From Bacteroidota bacterium (GTDB lineage: Bacteria; Bacteroidota; Bacteroidia; Bacteroidales; Dysgonomonadaceae): a stretch of DNA of 64,000 nucleotides. This document shows, one piece after another, positions 27,423-37,087 of the stretch. The position numbers and the translations under genes were made by a program. The notes below the pieces were generated by a model. That model was given only the letters and a program-made list of their open reading frames with translations. It was not told where the DNA came from and ran no database searches. Position 1 is the stretch's first letter. Every line of letters begins with the position of its first letter. The stretch covers positions 1 through 64,000 of the forward strand of contig JAMNYO010000056.1 in assembly GCA_023622765.1 (NCBI GenBank). Direction: 5' to 3'.

Positions 27423-27453
27423 TTTGTAAAAAGGGAACTAATGAGTACCTTTG
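27423..27453 (+). promoter_or_regulatory. rpsP promoter
   Basis: TTTG (27423-27426), a 19-bp spacer and TACCTTTG (27446-27453), a perfect match to the Bacteroidota consensus. The start codon is 43 bp downstream. Confidence 0.7.
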
Positions 27454-27495
27454 CACCCGCTAATGCAAAAAATATTCATTTTAAAGAATTACTAA

Positions 27496-28083
27496 ATGGC
27501 AACAAAATTACGTTTACAGAGAAGAGGACGCAAGCACTATCCCTTCTACCAGATTATTGTTGCAGATAGCAGAGCACCACGAGATGGAAAGTACATTGAG
27601 AGGATAGGTTCTTACAATCCGAACACACATCCTGCTACGATCACTTTAGATTTCGATAGAGCTTTGTATTGGCTGCAAACAGGGGCTCAGCCCACGGACA
27701 CCGTTCGTAGTATCCTATCGAAAGAGGGGGTCTACCTGAAAAAGCACCTCCTGGGGGGTGTTGCTAAAGGGGCTTTTGACGAGGCGGAAGCCGAAAGAAG
27801 GTTCAACGCGTGGAAGGAGCAGAAGCTACAAGCCGTTCACTCCATCAAGTCGGAAGACGAAGCTAAGCGCAGGGCCGAAAATAAGGTTCGTTTAGAGGCG
27901 GAGAAAGAGATTCACAAGGCAAAAGCGGAAGAACTAGCCAAGAAGAGGGCCGAGTTGAGGGCCGCGAACGCACCGGAGCCTGTCGTGGAAGAGACAGCCG
28001 CTGCTGAAGAGGCACCCAAGGCCGAAGAAGCTGCTAAAGTAGAGGATGCACCCAAGGCTGAAGAAGCACCCAAAGCGGAGTAG
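27496..28083 (+). CDS. rpsP: 30S ribosomal protein S16 with Ala/Glu/Lys-rich C-terminal tail
   Basis: 195 residues. The first ~80 are canonical S16 ([29 protein letters not shown]). S16 binds the 5' domain of 16S rRNA during small-subunit assembly. The rest is a charged, probably coiled-coil extension ending in repeats of APKAEEA, a feature of Bacteroidota S16 proteins against about 80-90 residues elsewhere. It is monocistronic, with its own promoter and a strong terminator. Confidence 0.96.
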   Translation: MATKLRLQRRGRKHYPFYQIIVADSRAPRDGKYIERIGSYNPNTHPATITLDFDRALYWLQTGAQPTDTVRSILSKEGVYLKKHLLGGVAKGAFDEAEAERRFNAWKEQKLQAVHSIKSEDEAKRRAENKVRLEAEKEIHKAKAEELAKKRAELRAANAPEPVVEETAAAEEAPKAEEAAKVEDAPKAEEAPKAE

Positions 28084-28110
28084 GGGTCACCTTGCAAGAG
28101 TATACTTATA

Positions 28111-28144
28111 AAGCCGCCTCGGGACTTTCCGAGGCGGCTTTTTT
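28111..28144 (+). terminator. rpsP intrinsic terminator
   Basis: Perfect hairpin with arms AAGCCGCCTCGG and CCGAGGCGGCTT and a 6-base loop, followed by a run of T. Confidence 0.92.
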
Positions 28145-28288
28145 AAAGATATCGGGCAACATCGCCTCGGCCACACCTACGCTTCATTGCTCGCCATTCT
28201 TCGTGATATCAATAATTATAAAAGACGCCATTGGGATACTAACCGGTGGTGGTTGCTTGGCTGCTATAAAAGCGAAGCCCTTGGCATA

Positions 28289-28678
28289 TCACTCGTGTAG
28301 GAGCTTCCAAAAACTCTCGGGAAGGTGAATGTTGGGGATGCTTACCGCTTCCGCGAAGAGAGGAGCCATCTCGGAGTCGTGGAACCCGGCGATGCCGCAC
28401 CCTACCCGCGTAACTAGGAAGGTCAGCTCGGGGTGGGAGCGTGCGAACTCGATGAACTCGTCCACGTACGGCTTGATCTCCTCAACACCTCCATGCATGG
28501 TGGGTATCCCGTACGATTGACCTTGCAAGCCAACACCTTGTCCCCAGATGGCGCCGAACCTCGCGCGAGCGATCTTCGCCGCACCTCCGCCATGGGCACC
28601 GTCAAGGTTGCTGCCAAACACGAACACCTCGTTCGCTTTTAAATCGGATATAAAATCGGGCGATACTCGTTTATCCAT
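28289..28678 (-). CDS. Macro-domain-like protein (A1S_2505-type)
   Basis: 129 residues. FVFGSNLDGAHGGGAAKIAR near the N-terminus and TRVGCGIAGF in the C-terminal half resemble the ligand loops of macro-like folds, and the pattern fits the A1S_2505 family of phage-associated proteins. Binding of ADP-ribose or a nucleotide derivative is plausible but unproven. It is a single gene convergent with rpsP, with no phage genes around it. Confidence 0.65.
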   Translation of the reverse strand: MDKRVSPDFISDLKANEVFVFGSNLDGAHGGGAAKIARARFGAIWGQGVGLQGQSYGIPTMHGGVEEIKPYVDEFIEFARSHPELTFLVTRVGCGIAGFHDSEMAPLFAEAVSIPNIHLPESFWKLLHE

Positions 28679-28739
28679 TGAAATTCATTCTTTCATTTTA
28701 GATTCGTTATTCAAGATCCAAACGTTGCTGGTTAATACA

Positions 28740-28766
28740 GTTGCTGGCAAAATTTTTACCAGCAAC
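28740..28766 (-). terminator. Possible terminator after the porin gene
   Basis: Hairpin with arms GTTGCTGG and CCAGCAAC around an 11-base AT-rich loop, 13 bp beyond the porin stop. There is no convincing U-tract on the minus strand, so termination is uncertain. Confidence 0.35.
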
Positions 28767-28778
28767 CATTGGTATTAC

Positions 28779-29792
28779 TTAAAACCTGAGCAGTAATTCC
28801 ACCGAGACTTTATCGGATCCCACCTCCGGGCTTTTGAATATGGGAGGTGAGTTCGTTCCGAAATACCACTCGTAATTAACCCGGAGGATTGACGTGAAAA
28901 GATTTCGTTTGCTTCCGAAGTCAATCCCGGCCGTTAAACGCTTCACATCGAAGCCGGCATCTCCCTGGGTGTCGCTTATTCCATCCCATCGCAGAGCGGG
29001 CATTAGGCTATCAAACAGTTTCGTTTTGAGCGGTAGCACGTAAGCACCTTGTACGTAATATGAAAACAGGTCGGTATGAAATTCGGTCTTGCTTTCCCGT
29101 TTCATCACCTCGGTTTCCAGCTTCCAATTTGCTGCCTCGTAACGCAGGTCGGCCCCGTAGAACAGGTGGTGGGTTTCTTCCTCCTTAGGGTAATCGTAGA
29201 TTTTGGCGGTTACCCGTGCCCCCTCCATGCTTCCCACGATAATTCGCCCACCATACGCCATCTTTTTTTTCCAAACAGGGCTGTTGATGGCGTTTCCGTT
29301 GAATAACCCAAACTCCAGTCGGGTAGGCACTTCCCCGAGACGAAAATCATACTTCGTGATCAATCCAAGGTCGCGAGTGCTTAAAAAGTATTTCCCGATA
29401 AAGGCACGATTCGCGAACATCATCTCGTTAGGGCTGACGATGTAGGTGTTGAACAGCGGTATACTGGTCTGTCCCAAAGTGAACGAAAGCCCCTTCACGG
29501 GCTTAATGGTACCACTAAGGTCCAATACCTTGAATTGTCCCTCGTCGCTCCACTCCACCTGCACGCGGTAACCGTAAGCTCCATTAATGTCCCCGGCAAT
29601 ACCCATGCGGGAGTTGCGTACCGTGAACCTCGAGGTGCCGATCTCCGTGGCGTGCTCGAACTTGTTTTTTAACACACCGTCTAACTTGTATGTGTGTGAG
29701 GGCTTTGCATCCTCTCCCGAAACAGCGAAAGCACCGTGGGAGATAACCATGAATAGGAAAACGAACAATGTGTGAAATAATCTGGTTTGCAT
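28779..29792 (-). CDS. Outer-membrane porin (phosphate-selective OprO/OprP-like)
   Basis: 337 residues. A signal peptide (HTLFVFLFMVISHGAFA) is followed by alternating amphipathic strands with aromatic girdles, as in FTVRNSRMGIAGDINGAYGY and VQVEWSDEGQFKVLDL, and it ends in a strand finishing with Phe (VELLLRF), the C-terminal signature of barrel proteins recognised by BamA. The substrate is not evident. It is the last gene of a minus-strand run with ApbE, GT2 and DUF4199 and lies 40 bp after apbE. Confidence 0.75.
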   Translation of the reverse strand: MQTRLFHTLFVFLFMVISHGAFAVSGEDAKPSHTYKLDGVLKNKFEHATEIGTSRFTVRNSRMGIAGDINGAYGYRVQVEWSDEGQFKVLDLSGTIKPVKGLSFTLGQTSIPLFNTYIVSPNEMMFANRAFIGKYFLSTRDLGLITKYDFRLGEVPTRLEFGLFNGNAINSPVWKKKMAYGGRIIVGSMEGARVTAKIYDYPKEEETHHLFYGADLRYEAANWKLETEVMKRESKTEFHTDLFSYYVQGAYVLPLKTKLFDSLMPALRWDGISDTQGDAGFDVKRLTAGIDFGSKRNLFTSILRVNYEWYFGTNSPPIFKSPEVGSDKVSVELLLRF

Positions 29793-29832
29793 AGAATTAT
29801 GGTAATTAAAAGTAAATAGTTAATGCTTGTCA

Positions 29833-30966
29833 CTACCCCGGATCCACGATAAGCCGCTGGAATCCATCGGAACAGGTAACACCGTAACTGCCATCTTCGC
29901 TCTCGTGAATCAGGTAGTACTCCAGTTCGGGGAGACGGGCAGCCAGCTTTTTCGCTTCCTCCAATCCTAATGCCATGAACGCGGTGGCGTACGCGTCGGC
30001 GGTCATGCAGTCATCGGCAATGATCGTGACACTTAGTAGTTCATTTTGAGAGGGATAGCCGGTATGGGGGTCGATGGTGTGCGCGTACCGTTTCCCGTCC
30101 AGGATATAGAAGTTGCGGTAGTTCCCCGACGTGGCCAACGATTTGTCGCACAGACCCAAAACAACCTGAGGCTCGTGGATGAAACCAATCGTGTCGTCAA
30201 CCGGTTTGTCGACCTGTATGCGCCAGCAGATTCCCCTATCGTTCAGACCCCGGGCGGATATCTCCCCACCGATAACCACCAGGTAGTGTTCAATCCCGTG
30301 GCGTTCGAGGAGGTCGGCAATCACATCGCACGCGTACCCCTTGGCGATGGCCGAGGTGTTAAGCTGCACACGGGGGTCGCTCTTCACGATTTTCCCTTGA
30401 GGGTCGATAGATATCTTCTCTTGACCCACGAACTCCTTCAGGCTATCGATCATTTCCGGGGTAACACGACCCATGTTCTGGAAGCCGAAGCCCCACGCGT
30501 TGATAAGGGGCGACAGGGTGATATCGAACTTACCGCCCGAATTTCTATGAACCTCTTCTGACTTGCGAAAAACGGTCAGGAAGAGCGAGTCAAGCTCCAT
30601 CGGCTCGTTGCGGTTCACCTTCGATATGATGGAGTTCTCCATAAAGGGGTTCAGCGAGAGGCTGAATGCTTGAAATGCTGCCTCGATCTCCGCTTGCAGC
30701 GAGCGGTGGTAGGCGTACTTGATGGAGTAGTTGGTAGCGAACACCATGCCCTGGTCGTGAAAGTAGCTCCAGTTCTCTCTCTTGCTTCCCGGGTTGCAGG
30801 CCATGAGGAGCGTTATCCCGAGTAGGAGAAAGAGGTTCCAGACACCCCGTGTAGTCCGCCTATTTCGCGTACCCGGTGCATCTTGGGTGTCTGACACATT
30901 TTGCACGTCCCATCTGTCTTGAGTACTCCTTTCGTTATTATAGCATCTCATCATGTTCAACTTCAT
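29833..30966 (-). CDS. apbE: FAD:protein FMN transferase ApbE
   Basis: 377 residues from ATG 30966. A longer frame from 31065 would overlap the upstream glycosyltransferase by 65 bp. The hydrophobic segment ends in a lipobox (LLMAC), so it is a lipoprotein at the periplasmic face. ApbE motifs are NTSAIAKGYACD, VVIGGEISARG and the metal-binding region ATSGNYRNF / AHTIDPHTGYP / TADAYATAFMALG. It attaches FMN covalently to Thr in partners such as RnfG/NqrC; no such partner is in this window. Confidence 0.9.
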   Translation of the reverse strand: MKLNMMRCYNNERSTQDRWDVQNVSDTQDAPGTRNRRTTRGVWNLFLLLGITLLMACNPGSKRENWSYFHDQGMVFATNYSIKYAYHRSLQAEIEAAFQAFSLSLNPFMENSIISKVNRNEPMELDSLFLTVFRKSEEVHRNSGGKFDITLSPLINAWGFGFQNMGRVTPEMIDSLKEFVGQEKISIDPQGKIVKSDPRVQLNTSAIAKGYACDVIADLLERHGIEHYLVVIGGEISARGLNDRGICWRIQVDKPVDDTIGFIHEPQVVLGLCDKSLATSGNYRNFYILDGKRYAHTIDPHTGYPSQNELLSVTIIADDCMTADAYATAFMALGLEEAKKLAARLPELEYYLIHESEDGSYGVTCSDGFQRLIVDPG

Positions 30967-31000
30967 GAAAAATATCTTTTTCGTTAATCTCTTTCTTCCG

Positions 31001-31960
31001 TTAAAACTCCTCCTCAATCCGGTAGTTGTTCCTTTCCGGGGCGTTTCTCGTGATAAGCTCCCCAAGGAAGCCAGCCAAGAAGAGGAAGGTTCCCAGGATC
31101 ATCATGGTGAGCGAGATATAGAAGTAGGGCGATTCCGTGACCAACCGGTAGGGGTTGCCATGGTGCATGTCGTATAGCTTGATGGCTCCCACCAGGATGA
31201 TGGCGAGCAGCCCCAAGAGGAACATAATGCTACCCCAGAGCCCGAAGATGTGCATCGGCTTCTTGCCGAACCGGTTCAAGAACCAGAGCGTCATCAGGTC
31301 TAAGTAGCCGTTCACGAAGCGCCTGGCCCCGAACTTGCTTTTCCCGTACTTGCGGGGTTGGTGTTGCACCACCTTCTCACCGATTCGGGTGAACCCCGCA
31401 TCCTTGGCTAATATGGGGATATAGCGATGCATATCGTTATACACCTCGATGCTTTTGGCCAACGAGGAGCGGTACGCTTTTAAGCCGCAGTTGAAGTCGT
31501 GAAGTTTGATACCGGACACTTTTCGGGCAGTGGCATTGAAAAACTTAGAGGGGAGGTTCTTCGTCAGCTTGTTGTCGTACCGTTTCCTCTTCCACCCCGA
31601 GACAAGGTCGTATCCCTCCTCGGTAATCATTTGGTAGAGACCGGGAATTTCGTCAGGACTATCCTGCAGGTCAGCATCCATAGTGATGATGACATCGCCC
31701 CGGGCTTTCTGAAATGCGCACTGCAAGGCGGGCGATTTGCCATAATTCCGCCTGAACCTAATCGCTTTCACGCGATTGGACTGGCCGCTGAGCTGCTTGA
31801 TGACTTCCCAGGAGCCATCGGTACTTCCATCGTCCACGAAGATGATCTCGTACGAGTAGTCATGCTTCTCCATGACCCGTTTAATCCAGTCGTGCAGTTC
31901 ATTAATAGACTCCTCCTCGTTGAGCAGGGGGATAACCACTGATATATCCATTGGTGTCAT
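31001..31960 (-). CDS. GT2 family glycosyltransferase (GtrB/DPM-like)
   Basis: 319 residues. The N-terminal GT-A domain has DDGSTDGSWE, the DAD motif in TMDADLQDSP and FNCGLKAYR; two C-terminal transmembrane helices follow (about residues 230-255 and 270-295). This layout fits transfer of a sugar from a nucleotide donor to a polyprenyl phosphate at the inner membrane. It begins immediately after the DUF4199 gene stops, so the two are co-transcribed. Confidence 0.88.
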   Translation of the reverse strand: MTPMDISVVIPLLNEEESINELHDWIKRVMEKHDYSYEIIFVDDGSTDGSWEVIKQLSGQSNRVKAIRFRRNYGKSPALQCAFQKARGDVIITMDADLQDSPDEIPGLYQMITEEGYDLVSGWKRKRYDNKLTKNLPSKFFNATARKVSGIKLHDFNCGLKAYRSSLAKSIEVYNDMHRYIPILAKDAGFTRIGEKVVQHQPRKYGKSKFGARRFVNGYLDLMTLWFLNRFGKKPMHIFGLWGSIMFLLGLLAIILVGAIKLYDMHHGNPYRLVTESPYFYISLTMMILGTFLFLAGFLGELITRNAPERNNYRIEEEF

Positions 31961-32500
31961 TTATTGTGGGTTGTTTAGTCGCGGTGTAAAACGAAGGGCA
32001 AGGGGAACGATCAGCAGCGAAAGGAGCAAGCCGATAAACACGTCGGCCATGATCACGTTGCTAAAAATGTAGGTGAACGGGTCGGGTAGGGGCTGCTCTG
32101 CCAATTTCGTGACAATCGCCGTGCTTGCCCCCAGCGCCTCCGCGAGCTCAATCATGCTGTCGTATAGATGGGCAAGGTAGGCGGGATCGATCCACCGGAT
32201 GTGAATGTACACCACTAGCGCCTCCAGGACGGAAGCGAAGAAAAATAGCAGGATGGTGAATTGAACGCCCTGCCCGAAACGCATTTCACGGTTCATCCAC
32301 CCCGCGTTGTATCTTACCAGCAGGTAGTAGAGCAGAACGGGTGTACCGATGCTTAGCGTAGTCCCGATCACGTTCATCCCCGGGTACTTGCCCCCCAGGA
32401 TAACGAACAGGTACTTGAATACCCAAAAGAGTCCCAATAGAATGCCGGCTTGCATCGTGTATTCCAGCAGGTAGCCCTTGTTCTCTTCCTTTGATTCCAT
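31961..32500 (-). CDS. DUF4199 integral membrane protein
   Basis: 179 residues with about four transmembrane helices (MQAGILLGLFWVFKYLFVIL; a second near 45-65; FTILLFFFASVLEALVVYI; VFIGLLLSLLIVPLAL). The DUF4199-then-GT2 order is common in Bacteroidota. No function is known. A TACATTCG element on the minus strand (32509-32516) is a possible -7 but lies very near the start codon. Confidence 0.8.
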   Translation of the reverse strand: MESKEENKGYLLEYTMQAGILLGLFWVFKYLFVILGGKYPGMNVIGTTLSIGTPVLLYYLLVRYNAGWMNREMRFGQGVQFTILLFFFASVLEALVVYIHIRWIDPAYLAHLYDSMIELAEALGASTAIVTKLAEQPLPDPFTYIFSNVIMADVFIGLLLSLLIVPLALRFTPRLNNPQ

Positions 32501-32650
32501 AGTTTACGCGAATGTACGAGATTTTATCCTGAAAACCGCAAGCGAAGATGAAAAACTACATGGCATATGCAACGGGCTAACGGGTGAAAAGATGACAATT
32601 GTTCTATCTATATATCTCCAATGGTGTACAAATGTTGCGCGAGAAACAAA

Positions 32651-32680
32651 AAGCACCTACCGAAATTTCGATAAGTGCTT
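32651..32680 (-). terminator. Terminator of the tRNA gene
   Basis: Hairpin with arms AAGCAC/GTGCTT and CGAAA/TTTCG, with small internal mismatches, about 10 bp past the tRNA 3' end. The minus strand continues TTTGTTTC, a fair U-tract. Confidence 0.7.
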
Positions 32681-32690
32681 TGCTTTCACG

Positions 32691-32764
32691 TAGCGAGACC
32701 GGGGCATGATCCCGGGACCTCATGATTATGAATCATGCGCTCTAACCAACTGAGCTATCTCGCC
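32691..32764 (-). tRNA. tRNA with CAU anticodon (tRNA-Met, elongator type)
   Basis: Cloverleaf on the minus strand: acceptor arm GGCGAGA / TCTCGCT with discriminator A, D-loop AGCTCAGTTGGTTAGAGC, anticodon stem-loop CATGATTCATAATCATG with anticodon CAT, and T-arm CCGGGATCATGCCCCGG. The acceptor starts with a G-U pair rather than the C1-A72 mismatch of initiator tRNAs. Elongator Met is favoured; a lysidine-modified Ile tRNA also has CAU and cannot be fully excluded. CCA is not encoded. Confidence 0.9.
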
Positions 32765-32791
32765 AACTGCGTATCCCTTAAATTCGCGGTG

Positions 32792-32823
32792 CAAAAGTAG
32801 CACAACTTTTTGAATCTTGCAAC
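32792..32823 (-). promoter_or_regulatory. tRNA promoter
   Basis: On the minus strand GTTG (32820-32823), a 20-bp spacer and TACTTTTG (32792-32799), followed by the tRNA 27 bp later. The element lies in the span where a longer mutS2 frame would start, which supports the shorter mutS2 start. Confidence 0.65.
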
Positions 32824-32890
32824 TACAAATCTTGAAAACCGTTTTAAAAACGACAAAATGTTGTACTTTCGCGTAGGAAACGAGTCCAGT

Positions 32891-35353
32891 ATGATCTACC
32901 CCGACAATTTTGAACAGAAGATTGAATTTTTAAAGATACGCCAACTCCTGGTCGACCGGTGCTTAAGCCCGCTGGGTGAGGAGAAGGTGGGAGAGATGTG
33001 CTTCCTTACCTCGCACGAGGAGATCGAGTCACGACTGGCGCAGACTGAGGAGTTCGTTCGCCTAAAAGAAGAGGAGGATGCGTTCCCGATGGATGGTTTC
33101 CACGATACGCGGGCAGAACTGAAGCGAATTCGGGTGGTGGGGTCGTGGATAGATCAGGGTGCACTGTTTAACCTGCGCCGCTCCCTGCAGACCCTGAACG
33201 GTATCGTTGCCTTCCTGCGCCGTAACGAAGAGAACCCGAAGTACCCGAGCCTGTTGGCGTTGGCCAGCGAGGTGACCACCTTCCCCGAGGTTACGAAGCG
33301 AATCGACGCTATTTTGGACAAGTTTGGGCAGGTGAAAGACAACGCGTCTCCCCGGCTGTCGGAGATACGCAGTGAGCTTACATCCACCATGAACGGGATA
33401 TCCAGAACCTTGAACATGATCTTGAGGAAGGCGCAAGCGGAGGGGTACGTCGATAAGGATGTGTCGCCAAGCGTGCGCGACGGTCGGCTGGTTATACCCG
33501 TCGATCCCGCGTACAAGCGAAAGGTCAAGGGGATCGTGCACGACGAGTCGGCCTCTGGCAAGACGGTCTTTATCGAGCCCTCGGAGGTGGTGGAGGCCAA
33601 CAACCGCATCCGGGAGCTGGAGGCGGAGGAGCGGAGGGAGATCATTCGCGTACTCACCGAGTTTACCGCGTACCTGCGCCCTTTCCTGCCCGATCTGCTG
33701 CAGTCCTATGACTTCCTGGCGACGATCGACTTTATTCAGGCGAAAGCATCGCTCGCCACGCTGATGGGGGGTATTAGGCCGTCATTAGAAGATATGCCGC
33801 TTATCGATTGGGTGCAGGCGACCCACCCGTTGCTGGACTTCTCGCTCAAAAAACAGGGGCGCAAGATCGTGCCGCTTGATATCACGCTGGAGAAACCGAA
33901 CCGGATACTGGTCATCTCGGGGCCCAACGCCGGTGGGAAGTCGGTCTGCCTCAAAACGGTGGGGTTGCTGCAATACATGGTGCAGTGCGGACTGCTCATC
34001 CCGTTGAAGGAGAACTCCAGGGTGGGGCTCTTCCGGGATATCTTTATCGATATAGGCGATGAGCAGTCCATCGAGAACGACCTGTCGACCTACAGCTCGC
34101 ACCTGCTGAACATGAAACAGTTTGAAAGGCACTGCAACGACCGATCGCTCCTGCTTATCGACGAGTTCGGGAGCGGTACCGAGCCGAGCATGGGGGCGGC
34201 GATTGCCGAGGCGCTACTGGAACGCTTCAACCGGAAAGAGTCGTTCGGCGTGATCACCACGCACTACCAAAACCTGAAGCACTTCGCTAACGAGCACGAA
34301 GGTGTGGTTAACGGCGCCATGCTGTATGATCGCCACGAGATGAGACCGCTGTTTCAGCTCTCCATAGGCAACCCGGGCAGCTCGTTCGCGGTGGAGATCG
34401 CAAGGGGGATAGGACTGCCCGAAGAGGTGATCGCGCAGGCCTCCGAGATCGTTGGGAGCGACTATATCAACATGGACAAGTACCTGCAGGATATCGCACG
34501 TGACAGGCGCTACTGGGAACGCAAGCGCGACGAGATACGCCGGGAGCGCAAACGGCTCGCGGAGATTACATCAGAGTACGAGGCCAACCTTGAGGAGGTT
34601 AACCGGCAGAGGAAGGAGATACTGAGCCAGGCGAAGGAGGAGGCGAAACGGCTGTTGGCCGAGAGCAACGCCCGGATAGAGAATACCATTCGAGGTATCC
34701 AGGAGGCCAAGGCGGATAAGGAGAAGACCAAAAAGCTACGTCAATCGCTCTCCGCGTTCCGGGAGGAGGTGGAGGCAACGGGTGAAACCAAGGTAACCGC
34801 CAAGCGCGGCAAATCAAAGAGAGAGCAGTCAACAAGGACACCAAAGTTACGTGGGGAACCGGGGGGAGCAAAGTCACCGAAACCATCAAAGACTGCCCCA
34901 ACCCTCCAAGTAGGCGACGCGGTGCGGCTGAAAGGGCAAACCTCACCGGGGAAGATCATGGAGGTGGACGGTAAAAAGGCGACCGTGGCCTTCGGGATGA
35001 TCAAGACGACCGTCCCCCTGAGCCAACTGGAGCGGGTGAGTGGGCGTCAAATCAAGCGGGAGGCGAAGGCATCGAACGTGCGGGACCTGCTGCACGAACG
35101 CAAATTGAACTTCAAGCCGGATATCGACGTGCGGGGGATGCGGGGCGACGAGGCGCTAATAGCGGTGACCTACTTCGTGGATGACGCAATCCAGTTGAAT
35201 ATCCCAAGGATTCGTATCCTGCACGGCACCGGCACCGGGGCGCTCCGGCAAATTATCCGCGAGTACCTAAGCGGCGTGAACGGTGTTGTCCGCTTCCAAG
35301 ACGAGCACGTGCAGTTTGGCGGTGCCGGGATAACGGTGGTGGAGTTGGAGTGA
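32891..35353 (+). CDS. mutS2: Endonuclease MutS2
   Basis: 820 residues from ATG 32891 (MIYPDNFEQKIEF, the usual family N-terminus). Upstream in-frame codons to 32810 overlap the tRNA promoter and do not resemble the family. A core/lever region is followed by an ABC-type ATPase with Walker A GPNAGGKS (~344-351) and Walker B LLIDEFGSGTEP (~420), a long charged coiled coil (~540-620), a Lys/Pro-rich linker, and a C-terminal Smr domain with DVRGMRGDEAL (~745) and HGTGTGALR (~777). MutS2 acts on branched DNA and collided ribosomes rather than in mismatch repair. Confidence 0.95.
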   Translation: MIYPDNFEQKIEFLKIRQLLVDRCLSPLGEEKVGEMCFLTSHEEIESRLAQTEEFVRLKEEEDAFPMDGFHDTRAELKRIRVVGSWIDQGALFNLRRSLQTLNGIVAFLRRNEENPKYPSLLALASEVTTFPEVTKRIDAILDKFGQVKDNASPRLSEIRSELTSTMNGISRTLNMILRKAQAEGYVDKDVSPSVRDGRLVIPVDPAYKRKVKGIVHDESASGKTVFIEPSEVVEANNRIRELEAEERREIIRVLTEFTAYLRPFLPDLLQSYDFLATIDFIQAKASLATLMGGIRPSLEDMPLIDWVQATHPLLDFSLKKQGRKIVPLDITLEKPNRILVISGPNAGGKSVCLKTVGLLQYMVQCGLLIPLKENSRVGLFRDIFIDIGDEQSIENDLSTYSSHLLNMKQFERHCNDRSLLLIDEFGSGTEPSMGAAIAEALLERFNRKESFGVITTHYQNLKHFANEHEGVVNGAMLYDRHEMRPLFQLSIGNPGSSFAVEIARGIGLPEEVIAQASEIVGSDYINMDKYLQDIARDRRYWERKRDEIRRERKRLAEITSEYEANLEEVNRQRKEILSQAKEEAKRLLAESNARIENTIRGIQEAKADKEKTKKLRQSLSAFREEVEATGETKVTAKRGKSKREQSTRTPKLRGEPGGAKSPKPSKTAPTLQVGDAVRLKGQTSPGKIMEVDGKKATVAFGMIKTTVPLSQLERVSGRQIKREAKASNVRDLLHERKLNFKPDIDVRGMRGDEALIAVTYFVDDAIQLNIPRIRILHGTGTGALRQIIREYLSGVNGVVRFQDEHVQFGGAGITVVELE

Positions 35354-35503
35354 CGCGTTCAAATATTTTGTTATCTTCGCGGCGATTAACTCATTTTTCA
35401 ATGTTCGTATCCTGCCTTAGGCTGTTTTTGCTTTCATGGCAACGTCTGTTGTTCGTTTTTGGGAACAGATTCTACGCGGTTCACGAAATTTAAACACGCT
35501 TTA

Positions 35504-36979
35504 ATGGGAAAAACTACAAGGTCATCATCAAACTCTACCCAACCAGGCTTCTTTAGAAAGCTTGCCGAGAGCATCACGAAATACTCGAAAGCATTTTGGG
35601 TAGCCAACATCGTGGAACTCCTCGAGCGTTTGGCTTACTACGCGGTGTTTATCGTTATCACGCTCTACCTCTCCAACGTGTGGGGTTTTACCGATATACA
35701 GGCCGGATGGATTGCCGGTGCCTTCTCGGCTATGCTTTACCTGCTACCGGTGTTCGCCGGTGCCGTGGCCGACAAGATTGGTTTTCGGGCTGCTATCATC
35801 CTCGCATTCTCGCTGCTCACGTTGGGGTACGGCGGGTTGGGTCTCTTGCCTACTTTGCTGGAAAGTGCGGGATTGGTGAACTACGAGATGACCACGACCT
35901 ATACCGGGCTAAGGGAAAGTTACCTGCAATGGTCTATCGTGGCGCCTCTTATACTCATCGTGGTAGGGGGGTCGTTCATCAAATCGGTCATCTCCGGTAC
36001 GGTGGCACGGGAGACCACGACCGAGAACAGGGCCCGCGGTTACTCCATCTTCTACATGATGGTGAATATCGGTGCCTTTACCGGTAAGACGGTGGTGGAC
36101 CCGCTAAGGCGTAGCATGGGCGACCAAGGGTTAGTCTACCTGAATTTTTTCTCGGCGGCAATGACGCTCATCGCCCTGATCGCGGTCTACCTCTTCTACC
36201 GATCGACCAAGACGGAAGGGAAGGGGAAGAGCTTTAGGGAGCTGGGACGATCGTTGGTGAAGGTGGTGTTCAATGGGAGGTTGTTCTTGTTGATATTGAT
36301 CGTGAGCGGCTTCTGGTTGATTCAAAGCCAGATGTACGCCACCATGCCCAAGTACGTGATTCGTCTTATCGGCGAGGGGGCATCACCCGGCTGGTACGCG
36401 AACGTGAACCCGCTGGTCGTCTTGGTGAGTGTCAATTTCGTCACCACGCTGATGAAGAGAAAAAGGGCTATCACCTCTATGCTCGTCGGCATGTGCATCA
36501 TCCCCCTCTCGGCATTAGTGATGTCGTTTGGGAACCAACTGGGTGAGGGGTATATCCTGGGGATGCACCCGGTGGCCTTCATGATGATCGCGGGGATCGC
36601 CATGCAGGCGATTGCCGAATGCTTTATCTCGCCCCGTTTCCTGGAGTACTTCTCGCTGCAGGCACCCAAGGGAGAAGAGGGGCTATACCTGGGGTTTAGT
36701 CAACTTCACTCGTTCTTCTCCTACCTGTTTGCCTTCGGCGTATCGGGGGTCCTACTGGACAGGTATTGCCCAGATCCCCGACTCTTTACCGATGCCTTGG
36801 GGGTACTTGACACGGTGGGGTACGCGGCGGCCACGCAGAACGCGCACCATATCTGGTACGTCTTCGTGGGAATAGGGGCCATCTCCGCCGTAGCGCTGTT
36901 CATCTACGGGCGGATCACCAAGAAGTTGGACGAAAAGAGGGCACGTGCCTCGGCAGGCTCTTCCCAAAGTTCAACATAG
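35504..36979 (+). CDS. MFS transporter, POT/peptide-type
   Basis: 491 residues from ATG 35504; the frame extends to 35459 without support. Twelve or more helices. ELLERLAYYAVFIVITLYLSN resembles the ExxERFxYY motif of proton-dependent oligopeptide transporters, and AGAVADKIGFRAAI is the MFS loop 2-3 motif. The C-terminus is a charged cytoplasmic tail. The first ~30 residues are Ser/Thr-rich. It probably moves small peptides or a related solute across the inner membrane. Confidence 0.82.
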   Translation: MGKTTRSSSNSTQPGFFRKLAESITKYSKAFWVANIVELLERLAYYAVFIVITLYLSNVWGFTDIQAGWIAGAFSAMLYLLPVFAGAVADKIGFRAAIILAFSLLTLGYGGLGLLPTLLESAGLVNYEMTTTYTGLRESYLQWSIVAPLILIVVGGSFIKSVISGTVARETTTENRARGYSIFYMMVNIGAFTGKTVVDPLRRSMGDQGLVYLNFFSAAMTLIALIAVYLFYRSTKTEGKGKSFRELGRSLVKVVFNGRLFLLILIVSGFWLIQSQMYATMPKYVIRLIGEGASPGWYANVNPLVVLVSVNFVTTLMKRKRAITSMLVGMCIIPLSALVMSFGNQLGEGYILGMHPVAFMMIAGIAMQAIAECFISPRFLEYFSLQAPKGEEGLYLGFSQLHSFFSYLFAFGVSGVLLDRYCPDPRLFTDALGVLDTVGYAAATQNAHHIWYVFVGIGAISAVALFIYGRITKKLDEKRARASAGSSQSST

Positions 36980-37087
36980 AGATATAACATACTGGGTGCC
37001 ATCTTTTTGGAATAATTATAGCAAACACTCATAGGAAATAGCATTTTTTTGTGTAAATTTGTGGCAAAGGAAAAAAGCCAATAAAAC

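Noticed and set aside
28092..28328. A 78-codon plus-strand ORF after rpsP
   Set aside because: It includes the rpsP terminator hairpin and then overlaps the end of the macro-like gene on the other strand.
32478..32693. A 71-codon plus-strand ORF between DUF4199 and the tRNA
   Set aside because: It runs through the tRNA terminator hairpin and has no ribosome binding site or recognisable sequence.
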